A stretch of DNA of 64,000 nucleotides from Aphelocoma coerulescens (GCF_041296385.1 NC_091023.1:26785924-26849923); one strand, 5' to 3'. Numbered from the stretch's first letter, positions 1-11,908 are shown. Notes: generated from the letters alone by a model not told the origin. Numbers and translations are program-made.

Positions 1-959
1 AGAAAACTTAAAAATTTTTTTTTTGATAATTCAATAGATGAGCACTAGGTGAGCACTTTCTAAGTGCCTTCTCTTGACAGTATTATGATCAGTTCTCAAG
101 TCACAGCCCAGCATCCCTAGCCCAACATGATGCTATTTCAAGAAGACACTCTTAACAGAAAAGTAACAAAAACATATATGTGTATCTGCATTTTCCCCAC
201 TTACTGATACAGAGTAAAATAAAAGAGCACTAGTGCAACCCATCCTCAAAGGGGCACTGGAAGAATGGCAGGACCTTCTCACCTGCTATGGGGTATGGAC
301 TGCAATTGAAATGAAACCATGTAAGGAGAGGGTGCAGGACCACTCAAAACTCCTGCCCCTGGCCCCAGTGCTGGGCACAACGCACAAGCACCATGGCAGA
401 GCTGCAGCCCCTGACTGTCTCTATTCAGCAGCTTGAGAAATGCAACAAGAGGAACGAAATGACAACAGCTGTGACTTCCCAAAAAATGGAGCTACAATTG
501 CTTTACACAGCACACAATGTAGGCCACACGCAAGGAAATCATCTCTCTTGCCTTGCCACCCTTCACAACATGAAAGGGCTTGCCAACATATGACTGTATG
601 GAGACAATGAATCTTCCAAATAAGTTTTTCAAAAAATTGTATCAGAACAAAATTAAGTCTGGCATCTGCTGATTCCAGTGCCAGGTAACTGACACCATGT
701 ATCAGTATTGCAGAGACAACAGCAGTCTACCAAACTTACCTTGGATTTCCATTATTTACCTATTTTTAATTAATTTGTTAAAAATTTTCAACAAATTCTC
801 CTTAGGTAGACAAAGACTACCAAAATCCTCTTCTTAGGAAAAAAATCTGCCTATTCACAGGCAACATCTGTTTGCACATTTGTTTTATTTGAGCAGTTGA
901 TTAATAATGTCTGTCCTTATTTTTCCTTGGACTACATTCCTTTAATTTTTATCTTTTCT
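1..959. other. RNF13 intron, left edge
   Basis: This is intronic on the RNF13 minus strand. The next expected RNF13 exon (following GLK) was looked for and is not present. Short open frames here have no recognisable product. Confidence 0.7.
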
Positions 960-1086
960 AAATTATGGAGGAAACGTTCAGCAGATACAGTTCTCTCTCT
1001 ATATATTCAACATTCAAATTCAATCTAGCACTTCCCAATCAAATCTGTCGTTATCCTGAACCCTTTGTGCCCCACACTGGGTGCCA
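960..1086 (-). mobile_element. Primer-binding site and leader remnant of the same retroelement
   Basis: Plus positions 1069-1086, read on the minus strand, differ by three transitions from the primer-binding site complementary to tRNA-Lys that I recall for this retrovirus class. The PBS begins eight bases past the LTR edge. About 110 bases beyond it may be leader sequence; that lower boundary is a guess. The element is then lost: no gag is visible. Confidence 0.55.
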
Positions 1087-1094
1087 AAAAGGAT

Positions 1095-1683
1095 TGTGGG
1101 GGTTTTACTCCATCCAGTCCTCAAGCCCCGTGCAGCTGCTCACTCACTCCCCCACCAGTAGGATCAGGGAGAGAATTGGAAGGGTAGAAGCTAAAGAACT
1201 TGTGGGTTGAGATAAAGACAGCTTAATAGGAAAAGCAAAAGCCACACACACAAGCAAAGGAAAACAAAGAATTCATTCACTGCTTCCCACAGGCAGGCAG
1301 GTCTTCAGCCACCTCCAGGAGAGCAGGGCCCCATCACACACAACAGTGACCTGGGAAGACAAACACCATACTCAAAAGTCCCCCTCCTTTCTCTTCTCCC
1401 CACTTTACATACTGAGCATGATGTCATACGGTCTGGAATGTCCCTTTGATCGTTTTGGGACCCCTGTCCTGGCTGTGTCTTCTCCCAGACTCCCATGCAC
1501 TCCCAACTTCCTCACCAGTGTGGCAGTAGGAGGAACAGAAAAGACCTTGGCTCTGTATAAGCACTGCTCAGCAATAACAAAATCATCTCTATATTATCAC
1601 CTGTGCTCAGCACAAATCCAAAACATAGTTCCATACCAGACACTGAGAAGAAAATAAACTCTAGCCCAGCTTATACCAGCACA
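1095..1683 (-). mobile_element. Retroviral LTR (ERVK-like), minus orientation
   Basis: The element has TG...CA ends on the minus strand (starts TGTGCTGG at 1683, ends CCCCACA at 1095). It resembles an LTR family common in bird genomes, with the diagnostic segments around GACAAACACCATACTC, GAATTCATTCACTGCTTCCC and GTGGGTTGAGATAAAGACAG (plus strand). The presumed TATA box and polyadenylation motif are degenerate. A primer-binding-like site follows on the internal side, so this is a 5' LTR in the same direction as RNF13 transcription. No second LTR is seen, and no coding retroviral gene. Confidence 0.8.
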
Positions 1684-1711
1684 AGATATATATATATAGA
1701 TATATATATTT
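1684..1711. repeat. (TA)n tract between RNF13 donor and LTR
   Basis: Short alternating TA runs interrupted by AGA occupy the space between the RNF13 donor (1713) and the LTR edge (1683). Confidence 0.85.
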
Positions 1712-1713
1712 AC

Positions 1714-1794
1714 CTTCAAGCCTTCTGCTGGCAGTCTGTAGCCAAATCTAGCAGGTAGATCATCAAAAGTCTGGGTTCCATTTTCAAGGTTATA
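1714..1794 (-). CDS. RNF13: RNF13 second coding exon (start of PA domain)
   Basis: This exon has 27 codons and is phase 0 at both ends. The acceptor is TTTCTCTTAG and the donor GTAAAT. Residues such as FDDLPARFGYRLPAEGLK match RNF13. The donor is followed directly by an AT-repeat and a retroviral LTR edge at 1683. Confidence 0.95.
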
Positions 1795-4787
1795 CTAAGA
1801 GAAATAATTTTTTTTAAAAATTAGGTTTCCAGCAAGACAGAAATAGTTAACAAGTATAAACAAAACCAAACAACACTGTGTATTTTTTTAGATTAAAATA
1901 TTTATCAGACATAGGACACCCTGTGACCATGCCAATGAAATCACAAAATTGTTTATTCCACCTATTTCTACTCACATGGTAACATCACTCATTTCTTATC
2001 TAGTGTCAAAACAAGAAAGTAAGTAACAGATATTTTGTTGAATTATTTATATGGTAAATTTTTCTTTCTACTGCCTAAAATTCAAATACCATTATATCAG
2101 CAGAACAGAAACTACTAACAAACCAAGCAAGCAAAAATTTGAAGAGCTGGGACATTTGGATGTGGAGTTTTCATTGGATGGTGGTGGTGGGTGTTTTGCC
2201 CTGAATTCATTGGTGTACAGGGAAGAACAGCTTTTAAGAGGTGCTTCACTGTAGACAAAGAATAGCCTCCCTATGCCATCCCTTCCCAATTCCCTGCTAT
2301 ACATTCAGATCAGTAGCTGAAGAGTATCTCTTCAGTTTTGTTTTATAATAACTATGAGCTTTCATTTTAAAACATAGGAATATTGCAAAAGACCTTAAAT
2401 CTGTGGAAGCTTTCTTCCCCCTTTCTTTGTTCATCTTCTCTGGCTGTATAACATGCCTGACCAATGCAGAATTCACACAGAAAAAAGTGCTAAGCATATG
2501 TATGGTATATTTTTTTCATTAAAAAAAAAAGCGCATTTCCTGCAAAAGTTGTGAACTCTACAGTTAACTGACTTGAACGTGCATCAGCTGTTTAATTAAA
2601 CAGTTTAGTGAGTCAGAAGTGTTTGTCTATTCATCATATCATCCAGCTGTCACACAGAACAGCCACGTAAGGATCATGTTTGCATCAGAAGGATGTTTCC
2701 TACAAGCCAGGCTTAGACAAGGGAGCTCAAATTATAGTTCAGAGAAAAACAGTGCCATGATTTATCTGAAGATCTTCCAAAGGAGCAACATTTTGAAGGA
2801 GCTTTCTTCCCACAAACTTTGAGGGGAAAGAGGTAGGAATGGAGCCAAATTTCAAGGAAGCTTCTTTGTTCTGTGTAACCAATGTACTCCACACAACCTC
2901 TCTTCCTGACCTTCCACCACAGAGAGCACCAGCACACCGCCTTCTTCCATCCACCTTCTTCAAAACGTCCTGAGCTCGTGCTACTGTCAGTTTTCCCTTG
3001 AATCACTTGGCAAGCCCCCACTTAAGCCAGGAGTTCAACACAAACCTATTTCTTTTTACCCCTTTTTTACAAAATAACCAATCCTGTCTCACATGCACAT
3101 AATAGCACTTTACACAGACATGACCCTTTGAGGCTGCAACTAAATGAGAACACAGAAGAATAAAACTGCTCCCAAATTAAAAGGGAAAAGAACTTCTTTC
3201 CTTGGCAAACCCAAAACTCTGGACAGAGTTTTGCTAACAAATGGGTAATCATTAAACCGTGAAATCTCTCAAGACTGTAAGTGATCTGTACACCAGCAAT
3301 TCCATGTGACATAGCGCAAACATTCCCTCTTCTGAGCATCTCTTAAGCATTCCACTGGTTTCTTTGTGTAGAAGTTTAGTATCTAGTTCATCTCTTCATT
3401 TCTGCCTTCAAGATATTCTCACAATAAATCTGCAACTTCCAAATAGCCAAGAACAAAAGACACTTTGTTTTTACATGGAATTATTTTAGAATACTACACG
3501 CAAAAGCTTAAATAGAAAAAAAAAATTCAAACTAAACTTCCAAAATGCCCTATTTTTCTTTTTTGATGTTGGGGTGGGTTGTTTATTTTGTTTTAAATAA
3601 CTTTTCTAAGAGAGGAAGAAGCAAGAACAAAAGTTAGGTTTTTATGAAAAGAGGAAGCACAGTCTTGGTGACAGAGAAAAGGGAGGAAAGGGAAATTGTG
3701 TTTACTGTAGGAAGACAGTTTAAAATTTCACAATAAAATGGTGGTGTCAGTGCCATAATAAAGCAATTATTTATTTGCATTGTTTCTTTATATTGTTTCT
3801 ACAAAAAGTGTTTATACAATAGTAACAACCTGAGAAACCAAATAACACACTTTAGTTTTCATCAACCCCACTTTACTGCAAACTTTTAAGTATTTTTATT
3901 TTAATATTTGTCTCCTAGAGTTTGTCACTCTGTTCTCCAAAACTGGTATGACATTAACAACTCTTCTCCATATCACTGGAACAAGCAGGAGCCTACAGTA
4001 ATTAGGTTTAATTATTTCAGTAGCTTAAGCTCTATCCTACAAAGACATTTATAACTTTCTCCTTAAAATGCCACAATATATCGAATTGGTAATAAACAGC
4101 ACAGCAACAGCTTTTACCACTGATCTGTGTTCATTATACTGTTTATTAACCTGATCATTTCAAATTCTACACACCCAAAAATTACTTTCCTTAGTGACAG
4201 CAAATATCTTCAGCTACTTAAAAATTACATCTAGGTGTAATATACACAAAAACTCTTACTGACAAGGCCTCCAGCACACACAAACAAATTACACTAGCCA
4301 TAGAAGATAATTTATTTACTTTCAGTAACCCTAGAAAATAGCACCCACCACCAAAACTTAAACTGCTGTCTAAACCAAAGCAGGGAATTCTTTTAACAGG
4401 GTTATAACAGTCTACAGGACATCTGGTCAGAGTGGGACTCTGTAAATGACTATGGGAATTAGGTGCTTTCACTGTCATAGTACCTGACATACCATCTGTA
4501 AACTCATTTGAAAATGTACAACTTTTTGTTTATTGAAGTAAACTGTTAAGGCAATTCCATTCCAAGCAACTTGCTACAGCATTTATTGTATTAACAGATT
4601 CATTAATAGAATAGTTGAAGAGATGATTCAATTTTACAGAGATTTCATCCATTTAGAAAAATATTATACTTACTGCTAAAATATCTGCCTCCACAGGTAA
4701 AAGATTCAGGAAGGCAAATAACTGCACAGTCACAATAGTGTATATCTGAGTGGCAGACAACATCAGCATTCCTATTGACAACAGCAT
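1714..4787 (-). CDS. RNF13: RNF13, partial: first two coding exons (E3 ubiquitin-protein ligase RNF13)
   Basis: The join of 4787-4674 and 1794-1714 on the minus strand gives 65 in-frame residues that match the N-terminus of vertebrate RNF13. RNF13 is a single-pass endolysosomal PA-TM-RING ubiquitin ligase with a signal peptide, a lumenal protease-associated (PA) domain, a transmembrane helix and a cytosolic RING-H2. Only the signal peptide (starting MLLSIGMLMLSATQIYT, then a hydrophobic run) and the beginning of the PA domain (TFDDLPARFGYRLPAEG) are here; the transmembrane and RING exons lie beyond the left edge. The start is the ATG at 4787-4785, 14 bases into its exon, as expected for the conserved family N-terminus. 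Both junctions are canonical (donor GTAAGT at 4673, acceptor CTTAG at 1795, donor GTAAAT at 1713). RNF13 diverges from COMMD2. Identification is recognition of the family sequence, not a search. Confidence 0.95.
1795..4673 (-). other. RNF13: RNF13 intron between coding exons 1 and 2
   Basis: A 2.9-kb AT-rich intron, GTAAGT to CTTAG on the minus strand. No gene or recognisable element is seen inside. Confidence 0.85.
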
Positions 4788-4801
4788 ATTTTATTCAATA
4801 C
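4674..4801 (-). CDS. RNF13: RNF13 exon with start codon
   Basis: The exon follows a T-rich tract ending TTTGCAG (acceptor at 4803-4802). It has 14 bases of 5' UTR, then 38 codons (4787-4674) encoding the signal peptide and the conserved segment LLPVEADILA. It ends in phase 0 at a strong GTAAGT donor. Confidence 0.94.
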
Positions 4802-7800
4802 CTGCAAAAAAAGAATCAGAGTGAAAGCACATAGCAAATACTTTCCTGTGTCATTTTACGGGACTCTTGATCACTTAAAACTTTTCTGCTAAAGAAGTAT
4901 GCAAAATGTTATTCAACATATACCTCAAGAAACAAATAATCTTAAAGTTATATGGTTACTTTAGAAGTTCCTTTTGCTAGAAGCATGTAACCTCCATGGG
5001 AGGGACTGCATGCATAAACTACAAAAATTTTAAGAGCAAGACTTCAAAAGGCTTTAGGTAGCACAAACCAATGCAAGGGGTACAAAGGGATAAACATTCA
5101 CATTATATTAATCATCCTTAGACACTTCATTTTAAGCTTCCTTTCTTCTAGCACAAGTCCAAATCAGCAAAATTCCTGATATACCTGGAATAATTCCACT
5201 AAAAGCATGTATTCCAAATATACACTTGCAAAAGCAATGTGATACCAACTTGTAAGAAAAAACAGTTCTATCAACCTCAGAGAAACTCAGAGATGCTCCA
5301 ATGTGACACATGCCTTGGGCAGCAGCTCTGATCTCCTGGAAAGCATATGCATTTTTGAGAACTTTAAAAACAAGTGACACAACTATTATGTAAAATTTGC
5401 TTAGGTGCACTTCCCAAGCTCATGACTTTAAAAGGAAGTAAATTCTCCTTTGCTAATAAATGTACAACAAAACCAGGAGTAAACCCCAACAGCCTGTGTA
5501 TGAAAATGGAGGGGGCTTGTTTCCTAACAGATTAGATTGTGCTTTTAGATTGCTCACTTACCATTCGTCAGTTTAAAAAAAAAAAAAAGTGGGGAGAGGG
5601 GTTAGGAGAAGAAAACCAAACATTTTAATACTTTTCCTTTGCCAAAGATTTTTTTAAAATGTATTAAATAAACAAAGGACCTGAATGCCTTCCTTGTATG
5701 AGCAATGACATTGCACTCTTACTTAAGTCATTGAGAGTAACAAAATACCCTCAAAACAAAATCCCAAGAAGCAAACAAAACAAGAACAAAACAAAAGCAC
5801 ACCAAACATTTGCATGAACAGAACTTTGAACTCCCCCTCAAATTCAGTATGTGCATTAGCTACAATGGTTAACAGATTTCATTCCATAAGGCTTAGGGTC
5901 ATACTTGTGTTTGAAACCACAGAATTTGTCCCATCAAATACAACACAAATATTATAAAGACAGAATGTTTGAATTCTAAACATTTCTATTCCTTCTTGCA
6001 CAGAAAAATCTAACACCACATAATACACCCTAGTACTGCTATTTAGAGACTTGGTGCTCTTTGAAATGAGTTACAGATTACTTTCCATTCGTCTCTTCCG
6101 AACAATTATTCTTCTGGCTTCAATGAGAGTCCTGATCTAGATCACAAACATGATTCATGGTGAAATGTAATTTCTGTGACTGATTAAGTCTGTGAAAGAC
6201 CAATTTCCTCCACACTTACTATAGGACCAGCAAACCTGTGCTCTCACAATTCATGAACAACATGGCGCAAATTTGCAACATCCACTCAGTATCATGTTTA
6301 ATGTAGTAAGAAAAGGTGTTTCTGCAAACTTTTATCTCAAATGCTCAATACCATGTGTCCATAGGCATTTCATCCAATGTGGAGCTTTCAGTTCATAACA
6401 CAAAGACAAGGTAATTTCATAGTCTGCACTCAGAGGTAAAAACTCCACTAGCAAAAATTGTAAAGTCAAGCATCCAAAACCAGTTGCAGCAATGGGTGAG
6501 AAGGTGAGATTTAGCCTCCATTTGTGCTGTCGAGAAATGCAATCTGAACTGGAGGAATGGTTAGCTGACAAAGGGATAGAGACTTTCAGAGAGGAAAGAC
6601 TTGGGAGGTGGGAAAGAATCCTGGCAAGATGCCCAAATTTCTCCTCCATTTCCTATGAGCTACATGTAGAGGCTTCTATCCTACTGGATGTTCCCAAAAT
6701 ACAGGATGGATTACTTCCATGCCTCTCTTCCCCTAAAAAAATTACTAGCATTTGTTCTTTCTTACATCTTTACTGACTTTACCCTTTCACTTTCTTTTCC
6801 CCAGATGTTATATTCTATCATCTTTATTTCATTAAAGCAGAACTCCCACCAATGCAGCTTCACCAAAGTGCCAGTTTAAGATATTTTGCATCATTTATTA
6901 ACAGACTTTCCATCTACAGCACTCTAGAGACAACAATTACTGTTCATCTCTGTATCATGCTCCTACAATCTGCCCATCCTACCGAGTTCAGCTAGACAGA
7001 TTAAGCAACACAAGCTCAGAGAGAAAAAGACTTGGTGGGATTCTGTACTGTGATCCACCTGGATGGACAACAGCCTTTGTCTGCTGGACACGGTCTTAAA
7101 AGAGAATGACAGAGAACTCTTTCACATAGAAAGTTTATTTTATTTAAAGTTTATTATTTAATGGAACTTCTAACTGAGGTAATGCATTTTAGTGCTTGAA
7201 CTACTACTCTTTTGGTTTTCTTTGACAAGGACTACCTAAACAACAAAAACTCCTTAGGACAATTTTCCATTTCTATTCCATGCTCTATTGCAGCCTCCCC
7301 CAACTAGCCTCTTGCTTACTGCTTTGGCACAGAGTAAGAGAGGTGCATATACCCTAACCATTATTAATTCCTAGAAATTCCCTGTCATCAAGAACAGCCC
7401 CATGAGAATGGTGGCAGTCACTGTGAGTGCCCAGCAGCCAGGAAGAACCTCCAGCTGAGTGCTCGCTTCTAAAAGCCACAACCCAGCACCACAGAGCAGG
7501 GCCTCTGCACCCAGGTGTCACTACTGACCATCCCTGTCTGTACTGCTGCTATGGGCACAATGCAGTCTGGAGACGCACAACGATCAGCTGTCCACAGAGG
7601 AACTTCAGATTTCTCTCCTGCTGAGCTACAACGTGACTGTGGACAAGCAACCTCTTTAAGAACACAGAAAGCACAAAGTATCTTATTCCCTTTATAAAAG
7701 CTCACACCTAAACATGATCAAGCTAGAAAACCCAACATTCAGAATTTAAATATACACGATCAAGTACACCTCATACTCATGGGTACAAAACAAGCACCAA

Positions 7801-10365
7801 CGAAGTGCTACATTCAGCAGGAAATCTAACCCTTTTCACTACTGAATGTAAGAGAATTGTATGGTCCACAGATGGATGACTAAGTCTCTCTAGAGATTCC
7901 TCCAGTCTCAAAGTAAGATATTACTGGAAATTACATAAAATAGCTGCAACACAAAACAACAGAAATGGGTCCATTTCTGATTTCAAGATAGATGTAAGAA
8001 TTAAAATAATTAACAGACAAGTTTTAAAAGTGGACAGTGGACAATAATATAATTATCCAAACTCCTCTAACTTCTTTTACTAGAGTAATTAAAAGTATTT
8101 CACAAACAACTCAATTAGGTCATCCAAAACGTTTGATGAAGCAATTTTTTGTCAAAAACCTCCAAATCATGGCTTCTTATATAAATAGTTCCATGTGAAC
8201 TTGTTTTCATTTTACTGTAGATATTTCTTCTGAAAACAGTCTGTTGACTTAACTGGGAAATCATAGCCAACACTACTACTTTCTTCTTCAGAATCAAGAA
8301 ACACCTAAGAATTCCTGTCCTGACCTATCCTTCATGGGTTTTCCAAGCAAAAAGTATTGTCGCATGATGTGAAGTTCTCAACATTAAAGCAAACACCAGA
8401 GAGAAAGATTTGATTTAAGCTAACATGAAGATAATTGGAATTCATTATTACTATTTGGAGAAAACAGCTGATACTTTCACAAACAGTTCTCATGATTCTA
8501 ACTTGGTCAGAATCAGACATATAATACTCTGTGAAATTTTCAACTGGTTCACAGAAATGAAGTTACACTCACAGGAAAGAAATGGTAGTGAGTTACAAAA
8601 TTAATGAACTTTTATTACTAAATTAATATTTATCACCTTCTCTCATCAGCCTGCCCTAAAAAAGAGGACATCAGTGAAACTGGAAGGATAAAAGAACCAT
8701 TGTTTCAAAAATACAGCCATTTTTACTATGACAGAAGCAACAATACACTTGAAGCTATCACAGCACTTTAACCAACAAAGTAAATTCAGCACAGAGAACA
8801 GCACTAAGAGCATTAAGCAAGGTTAGAAAATACCAGAATTAAAGTGGTGCTTGCAAACAACGTGCATATACAGTGTAGTCTTCCCAGTCAAAGTTACATA
8901 CACACAAATTCTTCTATGCTCAGGATCTGCTGCCTCAAATGCAAGCCAAAAAGCCACACAATTCCTGAAATTCCATGGCTCTTTGGAAAGCATGCCCACT
9001 CTCAGCTGAGGGAGGCAGCTCAAAGCACACAGAAATGCAGATGTGTGGAAAAGGACTATACTGTAAATCACATAAAATAAGTTAAACCTGACTGCAGTAA
9101 CCTTCCGGACTTTACACCTGATTTGCCAGTGTGTAAAGACAAAGTTGTCCTTGACTTCAAGCATTTCTTCCCACTGTCTATGCTCGAACTCACAAACCAA
9201 ACTGAGCCTGAGGTGCTGCATCCCTCTGTCACGGGACTGAACAGGACAGAAATGAGGAGGAGAAAATGTGGAGTGTGCTGGACCAGCATAGTTATGAGCA
9301 GTAAGACACCCCTGAAGTAAACACACTAAGCACGTTTAAGATAGAAATCACAAAGATATTACACAGCTCGAGACATAGACAAGAACTTTCACAGCTTTTG
9401 GCAAATATTCACAAATCAGGCTTCACAAACCACACATAAAAATGAATTTTTCAGACATTTATATCTCAATCAACTTAAAATGTGTTTCAGAGCAGAATAC
9501 AACACAAAGCAATTCCATGTTCATGTTTCAGCTCTCTCAGTAAAACAGCTTTTCCCTCCCACTTCTGAAAAAACCAACAACTTGTACATCAGTATGAAAC
9601 AAACTTAAACTCTATTATTTAAAAGCCAAATAATATTATAATCCTTACAGCAATCACAAAAAACCATATGAACATACAGAAACTTGTGGCAAATTCCAAA
9701 TATTTTGGTAGATTGGGCTGCACCTTCCAAAATTTCACAAGCAAAGGAGGAACAAAAACTAGACAGCTAATAACAATAAGTCTCACTCACATTCTCTAAT
9801 CCCCCCATATCTGAATTCTTCCATTTTGATGCCATCATATCATTACTGACACAGATCTATCACAAAACTGGACAGTGACGCACGCGAAGATCAGCATTCA
9901 CACCTGTTAAGATGCAGGAACAATTCCTCTCCCTTAATTTTACCGTTTTTACTAAGAACTGGGCTTTCAGCCAGTCAGACCCCACACTACTCGTTATCCT
10001 GCAAACCTAACCAGCACCTCGGAGCACAGCCAGTCTCAAGAATCATACGCCCGGCAGAGACGAAACGCGCGAGCAGGGGTCGAGCTTCCACCGGGCCACG
10101 AGCGACGCTCGGGGAGCTCTCCAGAGGCCTCCGCTCCGCTTTGCTCATCTCCCTCCCGCGGTCCCGGGCAGTGCCGGGACCGTGGCTGCTCCAGCCGGTC
10201 TCGGACCTGGCTGGGCCTAAGCCGCCCACGGAACCGGGCCCCGCCTCACCACTCCAAGGGTGGAGGCGAATAAGCGCTGCGCAATGGAGCACCAGGCCCG
10301 TAAGTGTTCAGCCGCCGCACAGCCTAGGCGCCCAGGGTGCCTAGCGGCCGCACCCCAATACTCAC
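4802..10365 (-). other. RNF13: RNF13 5' UTR intron
   Basis: A 5.6-kb intron between the non-coding first exon and the start-codon exon. It contains only low-complexity patches. A 167-codon minus-strand open frame at 8823-9326 has no recognisable domain and is treated as chance. Confidence 0.65.
5735..5803. repeat. A-rich low-complexity tract
   Basis: Repeated CAAAACAAAA-type units lie in RNF13 intron 1. No adjoining element is recognised. Confidence 0.6.
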
Positions 10366-10790
10366 CTGCTGCCCGGGGGACCCACCCCGCGCTCACCTGC
10401 GGCCCGCAGCCCCGCGGTCCCTGGGCGGCCTAGGCCGACGCCATGGCGCCTTCCGTGCGATCGGCGCTCGCGCCGGAAGTCCCGCCCGCCGCCGCGCCGT
10501 CGCGGGCGGCGGCCCGGGACAACCCATTGGCCACAAGGACTGTCGCTCAACTGCGGCGGGGCGGGCCTAACTCCGCTGGGGGCGTGGCTCCGCATTGGCT
10601 CCCGCCCCGCCGCCAGGGGGAGCGCGGGGCCAAGGCGGAGCCCTCAGGCAGCCCCGGCGAGCCCGGGCCGGCTCTGGGAGCAGCTGGCGCTCATCTCCTG
10701 CGAGGCCGCCTGCTCCGTCAGCACGCAGCAGCACGGGCGTTGGATGTGTATGTGGAGTTCCTATGGCTGGAGGATGTCTTGTCTTAAATA
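9990..10790. promoter_or_regulatory. CpG-island promoter of RNF13
   Basis: An abrupt rise in G+C and CpG density, in contrast to the AT-rich flanks, surrounds the RNF13 first exon. It contains several GC boxes (GGGCGG or CCGCCC type) and CCAAT-like ATTGG elements at about 10526 and 10593. No TATA box is apparent. It probably drives RNF13 leftward; a contribution to rightward transcription toward COMMD2 is possible but unproven. Confidence 0.75.
10366..10445 (-). other. RNF13: RNF13 non-coding first exon (approximate 5' end)
   Basis: On the minus strand this CpG-rich stretch ends with two consensus donors, CAG/GTGAGC (exon end 10397) and CAG/GTGAGT (exon end 10366), pointing toward the start-codon exon at 4801. 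The only nearby minus-strand ATG (about 10444) meets a stop after four codons, so the exon is untranslated. The transcription start is not visible; the 5' boundary given is a guess. Confidence 0.6.
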
Positions 10791-10995
10791 CTAAAGGCAA
10801 ACTCTCGGCCGAGAGAGGAGAAGACAACTAACCTGAGCGTACGGACTCCTACCGGCTTCACAGGAACTTGTGCCTATGTCCTAGCCATAACATTACAAAT
10901 ATTTCCATGTAGATATATCTATGACAATTTTTAAGTTTGTAAATTGAAAAAACTTATGCTGGAACACACAGCATTTCACCTAGGAGTCCTATTAA

Positions 10996-11105
10996 AACAC
11001 TGCATCTGCATGTATGATTCTGCAATTTGTATTCAGAGTTTGAAGTTAAAACTTGACAACGTTTTAATAGTGTAATTTACTCCATATAAAGAAGCTTGCT
11101 TCAGT
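10996..11105 (+). repeat. Diverged direct repeat, copy A
   Basis: It aligns with 12776-12876: CTGCATCTGCATGTATGATT versus TTGCATCTGCATATATAACT, then ATTTGTATTCAG, AAAACTTGACAA, TAGTGTAATTTACT and GCTTCAG in the same order. A gap of a few bases (GTTTTA) separates the copies. It lies in the spacer between RNF13 and COMMD2. Confidence 0.8.
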
Positions 11106-11363
11106 CACTGGGATAGCCTGTGTCTGTGACTGCCAGTCTTGCAGAAAACTGCAGCATTGTTTGAGCAAACGCTAGTGCTTCCAGGTGTTAACAAAATGCT
11201 GTGATGTTTTTTTCCACTCACATTTTCCAGACATTCTGTTCTAAAAAAAACCTTCAAAAGTTGTTCAGCCTTTGTGTTTAACAAAATGAACTGTCTCTTA
11301 AAGGTAAAACAGTTATGAGAAGTTGTTATACATAACTTTAATAACTTAGGGGGGTGTTGGTTG

Positions 11364-11389
11364 GTTGTTGTTGTTGTTGTTGTTGTTGG
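11364..11389. repeat. (TTG)n microsatellite
   Basis: About eight TTG units on the plus strand (CAA on the minus), directly adjoining the AATAAA-like minus-strand end described at 11388-11535. Confidence 0.9.
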
Positions 11390-11535
11390 CTTTATTTAAC
11401 AAGCATTTTGCTGTGGTTTCAGCACAGCGGGGCAGCAGCATCAGCGTCTGGATGACACAGCCAGATCTCCACGTTACCGGGGCTGTACATGGCAGTGGGC
11501 TTGAACTGCTGCTTGAAGGTGGAATAACAGAATAA
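11388..11535 (-). pseudogene. Possible minus-strand mRNA 3' end (retrocopy fragment or terminal exon)
   Basis: Read on the minus strand, this segment has a short open frame (KQQFKPTAMYSPGNVEIWLC, continuing to HPDADAAAPLC and a stop), then AAATAAAGCC 27 bases after the stop, then a CAA-repeat. That is the layout of an mRNA 3' end with a decayed A-tail, as in a 5'-truncated processed pseudogene. A pyrimidine-rich tract just before the segment also allows a real terminal exon of an unknown minus-strand transcript. I do not recognise the protein, and chance is not excluded. Confidence 0.35.
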
Positions 11536-11841
11536 TCAGGAAGGAAAGGAAACACAAAATCTGTTACCTCACTTCAGCACAGCTCTGTAAGACAGAAGAA
11601 TGGTTTCGCTGCAGCAACACGCACTTGGGGAGAGCCCTCGCTCCGTCCGTCCCCGGTGCAACCCTTGCTCGCTCTCCCACAGCTTCCCGGGCAAGTCACA
11701 GCCTCGCTGCCCCAGGACGCCGCCGACCGCCGGAGCTGCCGCGCCCCCAGGGCGGACGCAGCCGTGTCCCCGCAGGCCCCGGCCCCGCGCAGGCGCCTGC
11801 GGGGCGCCGCCCCTTCCGGCGGTGGTGGCCGAGCGGTGGCG

Positions 11842-11908
11842 ATGCTGCTGGTGCTGTCGGCGGAGCACCGGGCGCACCTGGGCTGTTTGTCGCGGGCCGG
11901 CGGCGGAG
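11842..11908 (+). CDS. COMMD2: COMMD2 coding exon 1
   Basis: It encodes 22 residues plus one base, starting MLLVLSAEHRAHL, which aligns with the family start. The chosen donor (GAG/GTCGGG) is weak but restores the exact family length when joined to exon 2. An alternative donor CGG/GTGGGA, exon end 11938, is also in frame and would add 10 residues but leave a 55-bp intron. Confidence 0.8.

Noticed and set aside
1346..1657. 103-codon plus-strand frame
   Set aside because: It is antisense LTR sequence.
8823..9326. 167-codon minus-strand frame in RNF13 intron 1
   Set aside because: No recognisable domain, atypical composition with many Cys and His, no splice or promoter context.
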